Shown: positions 6,633 through 14,180, numbered from the stretch's first letter. The stretch: DNA of 18,079 nucleotides from Lachnospiraceae bacterium (GCA_009774215.1 VSNH01000070.1:1-18079); one strand, 5' to 3'. Translations and numbers: made by a program. Notes: a model not told the origin generated them from the letters alone.

Positions 6633-7937
6633 GTGGAAGCACAGGAAACTTCCGACAGACAACAAAAAATAGAGAGTTTGGCGGAGGAGATTATGCGCCT
6701 CGCCCATGACGGTCTTCTGATCAACATGCGGTTTCTGGATGTGGCGCTGTCGAAGCTGAAACTTTCGTGCAGGCAGCAGACGGGGGCGCATCTCTTTGAC
6801 GGGGCTGCGCTGTATTACGACCCGGTTCGGCTGTTAAGACAGTATAAGATAGCGCCGAATTACGCGGCAAGGCTCTACCTGCACACGCTTCTGCACTGTA
6901 TTTTTTTTCACGGCACCGTAGCGGATAAGCTGAATAGGCTGTATTGGGATATGGCTACGGATATCGCTGTGGAAAATACGATTCTGGATATCGATCTGCA
7001 TCTGACCAGACTGCAGACGGACGACACGCTGCGAAATCGTCTGGAGATTTTGAAAAAGCAGGCGGGCGGCCTGACGGCGGAAAAAATTTACCGTCACTTT
7101 CGGGTGGAGGAGCCCTCCGAAAAGGCGGTGGAGGATTGGCATAAGCTGTGTCACTATGACGAACACATCTATTGGGACAGGCGGGAGGAACTGGAACTGT
7201 CTCAGGAGGAGTGGCGCAAGGTCAGCGAGCGCATCAAGGCGGATTTGAAAAGTTTCAGCCAGGATAAAAACAGCGCGGAGAGTATAGAGGAGAATCTGAA
7301 GGAGGCCACAAGAGAGCATTATGACTACGCGGGCTTCTTAAAAAAATTCATGGTCATGGGCGAGTCCATACAGGTCAACGATGATGAATTTGACTATATC
7401 TACTACACTTACGGGCTGGACACCTACGGCAATATGCCGCTGGTGGAGCCTTTGGAGTATAAGGATAGCAATAAGATCCGGGATTTCGTGATCGCGCTGG
7501 ACACTTCCGCTTCCTGCCGGGGAGAGGTCGTGCAGGCATTTTTGCAGAAAACTTACAATATCATGCAGGATGCGGAGAGTTTTTTCACGAAGATCAATGT
7601 GCATATCATCCAGTGCGACAGCGAGGTGCAGCAGGATGTGAAGATCACGGAGCGGGAAGAGTTCGATCGGTTTATGGAGCAGGGAAAGCTTACAGGCTTT
7701 GGCTCCACGGACTTCCGCCCGGTGTTCTCCTACGTGGAAAAGCTGCGGGAGGCGGGCGAGCTTCCGGGCCTTAAGGGACTGATTTACTTTACCGACGGGT
7801 ACGGGATTTACCCGGAACAGATGCCGGATTACGACGTGGCCTTTGTGTTTCTTCACGAGGACGAGAACGCGCCGAAGGTACCGCCTTGGGCCATCCGGCT
7901 TGTTCTCGAGGAAGAGGAATGCGAAAAGTACTTCTAA
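6633..7937 (+). CDS. VWA-like domain protein with N-terminal metallopeptidase-like domain (DUF2201 type)
   Basis: A 434-aa cytosolic protein. The GTG at 6633 is the start, with GGGAAAGGGGG at 6615-6625 in front and no nearby ATG. The N-terminal half resembles the putative metallopeptidase domain of the DUF2201 family, with H84-xxx-H88-xxxx-H93 (HTLLHCIFFH) and a downstream WDMATDIAVE (106-114). The C-terminal half is a von Willebrand factor A-like domain: a MIDAS-type DTSAS at 290-294, GSTDF at 357-361 and YFTDG at 385-389. VWA proteins of this kind work with MoxR-type AAA+ ATPases, and one follows immediately. The natural family end seems to be around PPWAIRLVL (417-425). The last residues EKYF and the stop codon are encoded by the second 84-nt element, which suggests that the element reached the gene end and replaced its terminus. 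The substrate is unknown. Confidence 0.88.
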   Translation: MEAQETSDRQQKIESLAEEIMRLAHDGLLINMRFLDVALSKLKLSCRQQTGAHLFDGAALYYDPVRLLRQYKIAPNYAARLYLHTLLHCIFFHGTVADKLNRLYWDMATDIAVENTILDIDLHLTRLQTDDTLRNRLEILKKQAGGLTAEKIYRHFRVEEPSEKAVEDWHKLCHYDEHIYWDRREELELSQEEWRKVSERIKADLKSFSQDKNSAESIEENLKEATREHYDYAGFLKKFMVMGESIQVNDDEFDYIYYTYGLDTYGNMPLVEPLEYKDSNKIRDFVIALDTSASCRGEVVQAFLQKTYNIMQDAESFFTKINVHIIQCDSEVQQDVKITEREEFDRFMEQGKLTGFGSTDFRPVFSYVEKLREAGELPGLKGLIYFTDGYGIYPEQMPDYDVAFVFLHEDENAPKVPPWAIRLVLEEEECEKYF

Positions 7938-8002
7938 AGACGTCCCGCCATAGGGCGGAACGCAAAGTCAGCAAGCTGACTTGGAAGTACTAAGTTTCGC
8001 AT
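7919..8002 (+). repeat. 84-nt structured repeat element, copy 2
   Basis: Outer stem ATGCGAAA (7919-7926) with TTTCGCAT (7995-8002), then AGTACTTC (7927-7934) with GAAGTACT (7984-7991), and the same AAG bulge (7992-7994) as copy 1. The interior forms CGT-C-CCGCC/GGCGG-A-ACG (7941-7962) and AAGTCAGC/GCTGACTT (7965-7982). It overlaps the last six codons and the stop of the VWA gene and lies before the AAA+ ATPase start. Total length is identical to copy 1. The outer stem differs from copy 1 at three positions, each matched by a change on the other side. Confidence 0.8.
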
Positions 8003-8044
8003 AGGAGATTCTGCATAAATGGAATGATAGGAGCGTACAGCGAT

Positions 8045-9562
8045 ATGAATATTAAGGATGCAAAGAATTATATCAAGGATTCGGTCAGGATTTATCTGAA
8101 AAAGGACGAGGATGGAGAGTATCGGATTCCTGTTGTCAGGCAGCGGCCGATCTTTCTGCTGGGTGCGCCGGGCATCGGCAAGACGGCGATTATGGAGCAG
8201 ATTGCGCAGGAGCTCGGAATTGCGCTGGTGTCTTATTCCATGACTCATCACACGAGACAGTCCGCGCTGGGACTTCCCTTTATTGTGCACAAGGAGTATG
8301 AGGGCAAGGCTTACGACGTGTCGGAGTATACCATGAGTGAGATCATTGCCTCCGTCTATGATGTGATGGCGGATAGCGGCATCCGGGAAGGTATTTTGTT
8401 TCTGGATGAGATCAACTGTGTGTCGGAGACGCTGGCGCCTTCCATGCTGCAGTTTTTACAGTATAAAGTTTTCGGCAGACACCAGGTGCCGGAGGGCTGG
8501 GTGATCGTGACGGCGGGCAATCCCCCGGAGTACAACAAGTCGGTGCGGGAGTTTGACATTGTGACGCTGGACCGGTTAAAGATTCTGAAAGTGGAGGCGG
8601 ACTACGCGGTCTGGCGGGAATATGCGAAAGAGCGGGGGGTGCACACGGCAATCCTGAACTATCTGGATATGAAGAAAGAGGATTTTTATCAGGTAGAGAC
8701 TACGGTAAAGGGCAGATGTTATATTACGGCCAGAGGCTGGGAGGATTTATCCGAGATGTTAAAGCTCTATGAGGAGGAGCAGATCGCGGTGGAGGAATCC
8801 TTTGTGGGGCAGTATTTGCGGCATGAGCGGGTGGTCAGGGAGTTTACCGCATACTATGACCTGTATCGGAAATACCGGAACGATTATAAGGCGGAAGAAA
8901 TACTGACCGGTATAGTCAGCGAGCAGGCGAAGGACAAGGCAAGAAAGGCGGATTTCGACGAGCGGTTGTCGCTGATGGGGATGCTGATTGACAGAATACA
9001 GCAGGATATCCGCGAAAACATGCTGGATTCGCAAATTTTAAGCGAGCTGATGAATCCCTTAAGGGTGTTGAAGGCAAAGGCGGAAGCGGGAGAGACGGCG
9101 CAGGAGCTGGCGGTTCTTGCAGGGAAGCAGGCACAGGGCAGGCAGAAGGCGATGGAGTCCTTGCAGAAGGCGGGCGCCCTGTCTGTTAGGGACAAGCGGT
9201 TGAACAAGGCGGCGGCCGGTTTCCTTTTTGCCTGTGAAAAGACGCTGCGTCTTGCAAAGACAGAGGACGGCCGGGAAGGATTTGGTTGTGTGAAGGAACA
9301 GTTTGACGCGAAAGTGGCCAAATATAAACAGGACACGGAGTGGGTGAAGGAGCGGCTGCACTTTCTCTTTCAGTTTGTGGAGGACACCTTCGGTTCCGGC
9401 AATGAAATGCTGATCCTGGTGACAGAGTGTACGGTGCAGGCAGACTGTGCGAAGTTCATCAGTCTTTACGGATGTGAGGACTATCAGAGGCACAACGAGG
9501 AACTGATGCTCACCGAGCGGGGGAGCGAACTGACCGCCCGGATTGAGGAACTGGAATTGTGA
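8045..9562 (+). CDS. MoxR-like AAA+ ATPase
   Basis: A 505-aa AAA+ ATPase. Walker A is GAPGIGKT (40-47), Walker B is ILFLDE (117-122) and the sensor-1 type TAGN is at 156-159. The C-terminal third is helical and coiled-coil-like. ATPases of the MoxR group act as chaperone-like remodelers that insert metals or activate VWA-domain partners. The VWA gene directly upstream is the expected partner. I chose ATG 8045 because AGGAG lies at 8029-8033, although the 11-base spacing is long. ATG 8024 in the same frame adds seven residues but has no close binding site. The 84-nt element separates it from the VWA gene, so translation or transcript stability of the two could be uncoupled there. Confidence 0.9.
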   Translation: MNIKDAKNYIKDSVRIYLKKDEDGEYRIPVVRQRPIFLLGAPGIGKTAIMEQIAQELGIALVSYSMTHHTRQSALGLPFIVHKEYEGKAYDVSEYTMSEIIASVYDVMADSGIREGILFLDEINCVSETLAPSMLQFLQYKVFGRHQVPEGWVIVTAGNPPEYNKSVREFDIVTLDRLKILKVEADYAVWREYAKERGVHTAILNYLDMKKEDFYQVETTVKGRCYITARGWEDLSEMLKLYEEEQIAVEESFVGQYLRHERVVREFTAYYDLYRKYRNDYKAEEILTGIVSEQAKDKARKADFDERLSLMGMLIDRIQQDIRENMLDSQILSELMNPLRVLKAKAEAGETAQELAVLAGKQAQGRQKAMESLQKAGALSVRDKRLNKAAAGFLFACEKTLRLAKTEDGREGFGCVKEQFDAKVAKYKQDTEWVKERLHFLFQFVEDTFGSGNEMLILVTECTVQADCAKFISLYGCEDYQRHNEELMLTERGSELTARIEELEL

Positions 9563-9582
9563 AATACGGCATTCTCCGTATT
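9563..9582 (+). other. Hairpin right after the AAA+ ATPase stop
   Basis: AATACGG (9563-9569) and CCGTATT (9576-9582) form a perfect 7-bp stem with a CATTCT loop, starting at the first base after the stop. Only GATTTGAG follows, so termination would be weak. It may be a 3'-end stabiliser within the operon. Confidence 0.4.
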
Positions 9583-9622
9583 GATTTGAGATTTCGAAGG
9601 ATGAAGTGGCGGGAACAAAACG

Positions 9623-10546
9623 ATGGAACATAAAATAAAGCATGGAGAACTGGATATGCCGCAGGGTGTTCTGTCCTATAAGACGGACGGGGAGACGGCG
9701 GAGATTACGGGATACCGGGGGAAGGATACGGAGATTGCCGTGCCGACCGTGGCAGGCGGCTGTCCCGTGACCTGCATCGGGAAGAAAGCGTTTTTGAGTA
9801 ATAAGCTGCTGAAGGAGATTTCCCTGCCGGAGTCGGTAGTCAGGATCGACGACTGGGCCTTCGCTTACTGTGCGAAACTTGCGCGGGTGATCCTGCCCTA
9901 TCACCGCATGGAGATCGGACAGGGGATTTTCAGGGACTGCTTCCTGCTGGAACAGATTGTGGATGAGGGTGCAGATGCCGGGGAGAAAAAGACCACAGAC
10001 ACAGCTTTTCTTCTGGCGGCCGTTATGAGCAGGCTTGATGCTTTTTATCTGTTTGATTTTGAAAATGCGGGCACGCCCGAATGGATTGTGCGGTGGGACG
10101 GGCGGATGCAGACTTTGATGGAGCGGGCGGACGCGGAAGGGTTCTCCAAAATGCTGCTCTGCGGGGAAGAGGATTACGGCAGCAGGGAGAACAATTTGGA
10201 CTACTACACAGAACAGCGCAGGCGGGAGAAGGTGCGGCTTGCCATGCTGCGGCTCATGCACGATTATGGACTGGAGCAGTCGGTGCGTGAAAAGCTGGAA
10301 CAGTATCTTCTATCCCATATCAGGGGGTGCGAGACGGAGGAGACGTGGCGGGTGGTGCTGGAGGAGTATGGGGACGACCTGCGCTATTATCAGTTCCTGA
10401 CGCAGATCGGCGGCGTCACGAGGGAGAACTTTCAGCCCATGATGGAGGATATGGGACAGGCGCACACCGAGATGAAGGCGTATCTGATGAAGTATCATGC
10501 GGAACAGCATATGTCGGCGGATGCTTTTGAGGCGTTTGCGCTGTGA
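9623..10546 (+). CDS. BspA-type leucine-rich-repeat domain protein
   Basis: A 307-aa protein without signal peptide or membrane segment. Residues about 12-115 form a short run of BspA-like leucine-rich repeats (LRR_5 type). Examples are TEIAVPTVAGGCPVTCIGKK, then AFLSNKLLKEISLPESV, then AFAYCAKLARVILPYH. The remaining 190 residues are helical and rich in Arg, Glu and Tyr, with no family I can name. BspA-like repeats usually serve protein binding; here the protein is cytoplasmic and follows the VWA and AAA+ genes with a 60-base gap, so it could be a substrate-recognition or scaffold subunit of that pair (inference). ATG 9623 is chosen by length; ATG 9656, with GGAG 8 bases in front, is a real alternative. 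It is followed by a fresh promoter for secG, so it ends the operon. Confidence 0.85.
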   Translation: MEHKIKHGELDMPQGVLSYKTDGETAEITGYRGKDTEIAVPTVAGGCPVTCIGKKAFLSNKLLKEISLPESVVRIDDWAFAYCAKLARVILPYHRMEIGQGIFRDCFLLEQIVDEGADAGEKKTTDTAFLLAAVMSRLDAFYLFDFENAGTPEWIVRWDGRMQTLMERADAEGFSKMLLCGEEDYGSRENNLDYYTEQRRREKVRLAMLRLMHDYGLEQSVREKLEQYLLSHIRGCETEETWRVVLEEYGDDLRYYQFLTQIGGVTRENFQPMMEDMGQAHTEMKAYLMKYHAEQHMSADAFEAFAL

Positions 10547-10556
10547 AATTTAGGGC

Positions 10557-10585
10557 TTGCACAATAGCCGGTTATATGGTATTAT
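10557..10585 (+). promoter_or_regulatory. Sigma-A-type promoter for secG
   Basis: TTGCAC at 10557-10562, a 17-base spacer, and TATTAT at 10580-10585, followed about 47 bases later by the secG start. The -35 has the same TTGCA core as the rel and ssrA promoters in this window. Confidence 0.6.
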
Positions 10586-10631
10586 GAAATCTGCTTGATT
10601 ATTTCGTGTTTTTTCGGAATGGAGGATAAAG

Positions 10632-10871
10632 ATGGGCGCATTGAGAATTATACTGACAGTGATTTATATTTTAATATGTATTGCATTGGTGGTTTTGGTG
10701 CTGATGCAGGAGGGGAAGACAGCCGGACTTGGCGCGATCAGCGGCGCGGCGGAAACCTACTGGGGCAAGAACAAGGGCCGCTCCATGGAAGGAAAACTCG
10801 TCAAGATCACGACGGGGCTTGCGGTCGGGTTCATGGTACTGGCGGTTGTTTTGAATCTAACGTTATTCTAA
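10632..10871 (+). CDS. secG: Preprotein translocase subunit SecG
   Basis: A 79-aa membrane protein, the small accessory subunit of the SecYEG translocon that supports SecA-driven export. It has the expected two membrane helices: residues 4-25, ending in the conserved VLVLMQEGK, and about 58-78. A cytoplasmic loop between them contains the Gly/Ala-rich GLGAISGAAETYWGKNKGRS typical of SecG. The length is normal for Bacillota. GGAGG at 10621-10625 lies 6 bases before the ATG. It heads the common Bacillota arrangement secG-rnr-smpB-ssrA. Confidence 0.96.
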   Translation: MGALRIILTVIYILICIALVVLVLMQEGKTAGLGAISGAAETYWGKNKGRSMEGKLVKITTGLAVGFMVLAVVLNLTLF

Positions 10872-10885
10872 AGCAGAAAGAACGA

Positions 10886-10930
10886 AAAGCACTCTTGCAC
10901 GGCTGTGGTGAGGGTGCTTTCATCATTATT
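10886..10930 (+). terminator. Terminator- or attenuator-like hairpin between secG and rnr
   Basis: AAAGCACTCT (10886-10895) pairs with AGGGTGCTTT (10911-10920) over 10 bp with one G-U pair and a 15-base loop. The tail CATCATTATT is only moderately T-rich, so read-through into rnr is likely. It ends 20 bases before the rnr start and may set the ratio of secG to rnr. Confidence 0.45.
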
Positions 10931-10940
10931 GGGAATGAAT

Positions 10941-13082
10941 ATGACAGACACACAATTTGAAAAACGAAAAAATTTAATATGCGAGCTGGTAGCCGACGAA
11001 CAGTATGTACCGATGAAGGAAAAAGAGCTGGCTGCATTTATGCAGGTAACCCCGGCGGACAGGGGCTTGTTTCGGGAAGTGCTTAACACCCTTTTGTCAG
11101 AGGGAAAAATACAGCTCACGAGACAGGGCAGATATGTGAAGCCGGACGAAAACCGTCCCGTGGGAACCTTTATCAGCCACACAAAAGGCTTCGGCTTTGT
11201 GGAGGTCGAGGGGGATGAGGAAGATTTTTATATTCCCGAGGACAAGACGAACGGCGCTTTTCACATGGACAGGGTGCAGATCGCGTTCCTGCCCGGACGG
11301 CGCGGCCAGAGGCGTGAGGCGGAGGTCGTGCGCATTCTGGAGCGGGGCACGAAGCAGCTTGTGGGCACCTACGAACAGTCCCAGCACTTTGGTTTTGTCA
11401 TTCCGGATAACAATAAGATCGGCACCGATGTGTTTGTGCCGAAGGAACGTTCCAAGGGGGCGGTTACGGGACATAAAGTTGTAGTGGAGCTGACTTCTTA
11501 CGGGGATGAAAGCCATAAGCCGGAGGGCCGGGTGGTGGAAATCCTCGGGCATATCAATGATCCCGGCGTGGATATCATGTCCATTGTGCGGGGCTTTGCA
11601 CTTCCCACAGAATTTGGTGAAAAAGTTTTGAATCAGGCAAATCGAACGCCGGAAGAAGTGTCGGAGGCGGATCGTGCGGGGCGCATGGATCTGCGCGATC
11701 TGCAGATGGTGACCATAGACGGGGAGGACGCCAAGGATTTGGACGACGCGGTCAGCCTTTACCGGGACGGGGCAGGGCTTTTCCATCTGGGTGTACACAT
11801 CGCGGATGTGGCAAACTATGTGCAGGAAAACTCCGCCCTTGACTGGGCGGCTCTGGAGAGGGGCACCAGCGTTTATCTCGTGGATCGGGTGATTCCCATG
11901 CTGCCCCACAAACTATCCAATGGCATCTGCTCATTGAATCAGGGTGTGGACAGGCTCACTTTGAGCTGCCTGATGACGATCAACGAAAAGGGTGAGGTGG
12001 CGGATTACCGGATCGCGGAATCCGTGATCCGGGTGGATCGCAGAATGTCTTATACTTCCGTCAGAAAGATTCTGGAGGATAAGGACGAGACAGAGCGGAA
12101 GGAGTACGAGACGCTTGTCCCTATGTTTGAGGAGATGGAGGAATTGGCGGCTCTTCTCAGAAGGAAAAGGCATAAGCGCGGTTCCATCGACTTTGATTTT
12201 GCGGAGAGCAAGATTCTCCTGAATGACGAAGGGCATCCTGTGGAGATCAGGCCTTACGAGCGAAATGTGGCGACAAAAATCATTGAGGATTTTATGCTGG
12301 TCGCCAACGAGACGGTGGCGCAGCATTTTTTCTGGCTGGAGACGCCTTTTGTCTATCGAACCCACGAGAAGCCTGACCCGGATAAAATAAAGAAGCTTTC
12401 GACGTTTATCAGAAATTTTGGCTACCATATCAAGCAGACGGGGGAGGAAATCCACCCCAAGGAGCTGCAGAAGCTTCTCGATAAGATTGCGGACACGGAT
12501 GAGGAGACGCTGATCAGCCGTCTGACGCTGCGGAGCATGAAGCAGGCAAAGTACACCGTGGAGTGTACAGGGCATTTTGGGCTGGCGTGTCAGTATTACT
12601 GTCACTTTACTTCGCCCATCAGACGCTATCCGGATCTGCAGATTCACCGCATCATCAAGGAACAGCTTCGGGGAAAGCTTTCCGAGGAGCGCATCAGCCA
12701 TTATGAGGAAAAACTGCCGGAGGTGGCGAAGCACGCCTCCAGGATGGAACGGCGGGCCGCGGAGGCGGAGCGGGAGACCGACAAACTGAAAAAGGCGGAG
12801 TATATGGAGGAGCGCATCGGGGAGCTCTATGACGGCGTGATCTGCGGCATTACCCAGTGGGGCATTTATGTGGAGCTGCCAAATACCGTGGAGGGACTGA
12901 TTCATGTGTCTTCGCTTGCGGGCGATTATTACTATTACGACGAGGAAGCCTGTGAGATGGTGGGGAAGGAGAGCGGCGCCGCGTACAAGCTGGGGCAGCG
13001 CGTCACCATACAGGTGAAGGGCGTGGACAGGCTGGCGCGGACGGTGGATTTCGTGTTCCCAGTTCAGCCAGACCGAATCTGA
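10941..13082 (+). CDS. rnr: Ribonuclease R
   Basis: A 713-aa 3'-5' exoribonuclease that degrades structured RNA, including non-stop mRNAs released by trans-translation. Domains in order: an N-terminal helix-turn-helix-like part (about 5-65), two cold-shock/OB domains (about 72-205, with GFGFVEVE and HFGFVIP), and the RNB catalytic domain with DGEDAKDLDDA at 260-270 carrying the metal-binding aspartates. A C-terminal S1 domain follows (about 620-705, GVICGITQWGIYVELPN). The ribosome binding site is weak: GGGA 10931-10934 fits ATG 10941 best, and ATG 10935 is a close alternative. Its last residues QPDRI and the stop are encoded by the first copy of a 28-nt direct repeat. The Lys-rich tail common in RNase R is missing and may have been replaced. 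smpB and ssrA follow, a well-known functional grouping. Confidence 0.96.
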   Translation: MTDTQFEKRKNLICELVADEQYVPMKEKELAAFMQVTPADRGLFREVLNTLLSEGKIQLTRQGRYVKPDENRPVGTFISHTKGFGFVEVEGDEEDFYIPEDKTNGAFHMDRVQIAFLPGRRGQRREAEVVRILERGTKQLVGTYEQSQHFGFVIPDNNKIGTDVFVPKERSKGAVTGHKVVVELTSYGDESHKPEGRVVEILGHINDPGVDIMSIVRGFALPTEFGEKVLNQANRTPEEVSEADRAGRMDLRDLQMVTIDGEDAKDLDDAVSLYRDGAGLFHLGVHIADVANYVQENSALDWAALERGTSVYLVDRVIPMLPHKLSNGICSLNQGVDRLTLSCLMTINEKGEVADYRIAESVIRVDRRMSYTSVRKILEDKDETERKEYETLVPMFEEMEELAALLRRKRHKRGSIDFDFAESKILLNDEGHPVEIRPYERNVATKIIEDFMLVANETVAQHFFWLETPFVYRTHEKPDPDKIKKLSTFIRNFGYHIKQTGEEIHPKELQKLLDKIADTDEETLISRLTLRSMKQAKYTVECTGHFGLACQYYCHFTSPIRRYPDLQIHRIIKEQLRGKLSEERISHYEEKLPEVAKHASRMERRAAEAERETDKLKKAEYMEERIGELYDGVICGITQWGIYVELPNTVEGLIHVSSLAGDYYYYDEEACEMVGKESGAAYKLGQRVTIQVKGVDRLARTVDFVFPVQPDRI

Positions 13083-13248
13083 CAGGCAAATCGTGCTTGC
13101 ACGAATTTGACGGTCGGATGAAGGGCTGAGGGAACGCCCGCTTATGAGCAAAAGAAGCTGCGAAGCAGCGGAGAGGGCCGAAGGCACGATTTTGCGAATG
13201 GGCGTGTGCTGAACGGACAGCAGCCAGACCGAATCTGACAGGCAAATC
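13065..13248 (+). repeat. 28-nt exact direct repeats flanking a hairpin-rich 128-nt segment
   Basis: The 28 bases at 13065-13092 recur exactly at 13221-13248. Each begins CAGCCAGACCGAATC and ends ACAGGCAAATC. The first copy covers the end of rnr; the second ends directly before the smpB ribosome binding site. Between them are several small stems. GACCG (13071-13075) pairs with CGGTC (13111-13115) around CAAATCGTG/CACG-A-ATTTG (13087-13109). GCTGC-GAA-GCAGC lies at 13157-13169, and GCC-GAA-GGC at 13177-13185. There is no credible ORF. The arrangement suggests a small inserted or duplicated element of a genome-wide repeat type; no transposase is present. Confidence 0.75.
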
Positions 13249-13264
13249 AAAGGGAGGTGAGAGT

Positions 13265-13729
13265 ATGGCGAAGGAACCCATGAAGCTGGTGGCGAACAAT
13301 AAGAAAGCCTACCATGACTATTTTATAGAGGAAAAATACGAGGCGGGTCTTGCGCTCCACGGCACGGAGGTAAAGTCCCTGCGCCTGGGAAAGTGCAGCA
13401 TCAAGGAGGCGTTTGTGCGGATTGAGAACGGGGAGGCGTTTGTCTACGGCATGAATGTAAGCCCCTATGAGAAGGGAAATATCTTCAACAAAGACCCGCT
13501 GCGCACAAGGAAACTGCTGATGCATAAGTTTGAAATCCGTAAACTGGCGGGACGGATGGCGGAGCAGGGATATACGATCGTTCCCCTGCAGGTGTACTTT
13601 AAAGACGGCAGGGCAAAGATAGAGATCGGCCTTGCCAAAGGCAAAAAGCTCTACGACAAGCGGCAGGATATCGCGAAGAAGGATCTGCGCAGGGAGCATG
13701 AGCGGGAATTTAAAATCAAGAATCTGTGA
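13265..13729 (+). CDS. smpB: SsrA-binding protein SmpB
   Basis: A 154-aa basic protein that binds the tRNA-like part of tmRNA and brings it to stalled ribosomes for trans-translation. Typical motifs are AYHDYFIEEKYEAGLALHGT near residue 15, the family signature GTEVKSLRLGKCSIKEAF, a central KIEIGLAKGKKLYDKR and the basic helical tail ending in EREFKIKNL that reaches into the decoding centre. The length is normal. AAAGGGAGGTGA at 13249-13260 is a near-perfect ribosome binding site, immediately after the second 28-nt repeat. The tmRNA gene itself starts 50 bases downstream. Confidence 0.98.
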   Translation: MAKEPMKLVANNKKAYHDYFIEEKYEAGLALHGTEVKSLRLGKCSIKEAFVRIENGEAFVYGMNVSPYEKGNIFNKDPLRTRKLLMHKFEIRKLAGRMAEQGYTIVPLQVYFKDGRAKIEIGLAKGKKLYDKRQDIAKKDLRREHEREFKIKNL

Positions 13730-13759
13730 TTGCATAGATATATAGTAATGTGCTATAAT
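13730..13759 (+). promoter_or_regulatory. Strong promoter for ssrA with extended -10
   Basis: TTGCAT at 13730-13735, an 18-base spacer, and a consensus TATAAT at 13754-13759 preceded by TGC (an extended -10). The -35 begins at the first base after the smpB stop. The tmRNA 5' end lies 20 bases past the -10, so a short leader would be removed by RNase P. Confidence 0.75.
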
Positions 13760-13779
13760 TTATATAGCAGAACAAATAC

Positions 13780-14126
13780 GGGCCAGTCAAGGTTTCGACA
13801 GGGGTCTTGCAGCTGGAGAAGCTATCCGCAGGCTGATGCGTCAAATCGCAAACTTAAACACAAACGCTGAAGATAATTTAGCATACGCTGCCTAAAGGCA
13901 GCTGTCCGCCTTAGTGCACCTACACATTAAGAACCGGGCATCATCTATGTAGGAAACGACGCGGGGGACGCCTCTTACCCGCGGGCGTATCAGAGGCTAC
14001 TGAATCCACGGGGGTGTTGCTCTCCCGGTGGGGGAGGGAACGAGGAGCAATCCGCAATGAGTGACTATGATAGTAGAAGGACAGGGAATGGGCTTTTGGA
14101 CACGGGTTCGACTCCCGTCTGGTCCA
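13780..14126 (+). ncRNA. ssrA: Transfer-messenger RNA (tmRNA)
   Basis: A one-piece tmRNA. The tRNA-like acceptor stem is GGGCCAG (13780-13786) with CTGGTCC (14119-14125), discriminator A at 14126. A T-arm ACGGG-TTCGACT-CCCGT lies just before the 3' side. The 5' conserved AAGGTTTCGACAGGG is present. The mRNA-like part reads from GCA 13848 to TAA 13893-13895 and gives the degradation tag ANLNTNAEDNLAYAA, with the expected hydrophobic AYAA end recognised by ClpXP-type proteases. CCA is not encoded (CTG follows), so it must be added after transcription. It acts with SmpB to release stalled ribosomes and tag incomplete proteins. Confidence 0.97.
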
Positions 14127-14129
14127 CTG

Positions 14130-14180
14130 AAAAGGTTCTTAAAACGCCGGGGGCTGCCGGTTTTTTAGGAATCTTTTTTA
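14130..14180 (+). terminator. Rho-independent terminator of ssrA
   Basis: A long stem-loop: AAAAGGTTCTTAAAACGCCGG (from 14130) pairs with CCGGTTTTTTAGGAATCTTTT (to 14177), with a few G-U pairs, one mismatch and a GGGCTG loop. A T-run follows. It begins 4 bases after the tmRNA end. Confidence 0.85.

Noticed and set aside
9059..10261. 400-aa open frame on the minus strand
   Set aside because: It lies opposite the AAA+ and LRR genes, has low-complexity His/Pro/Arg-rich translation and no ribosome binding site; it is a shadow of the + strand genes.
13065..13248. Insertion sequence with target-site duplication
   Set aside because: The 128-nt interior has no transposase and no clear terminal inverted repeats, and a 28-nt target duplication would be unusual; it is kept as a repeat of unknown origin.
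11931..13250. 439-aa open frame on the minus strand
   Set aside because: It mirrors rnr, whose domains are clear on the + strand. The repeated ICLSDSVWL in it only reflects the 28-nt direct repeat.
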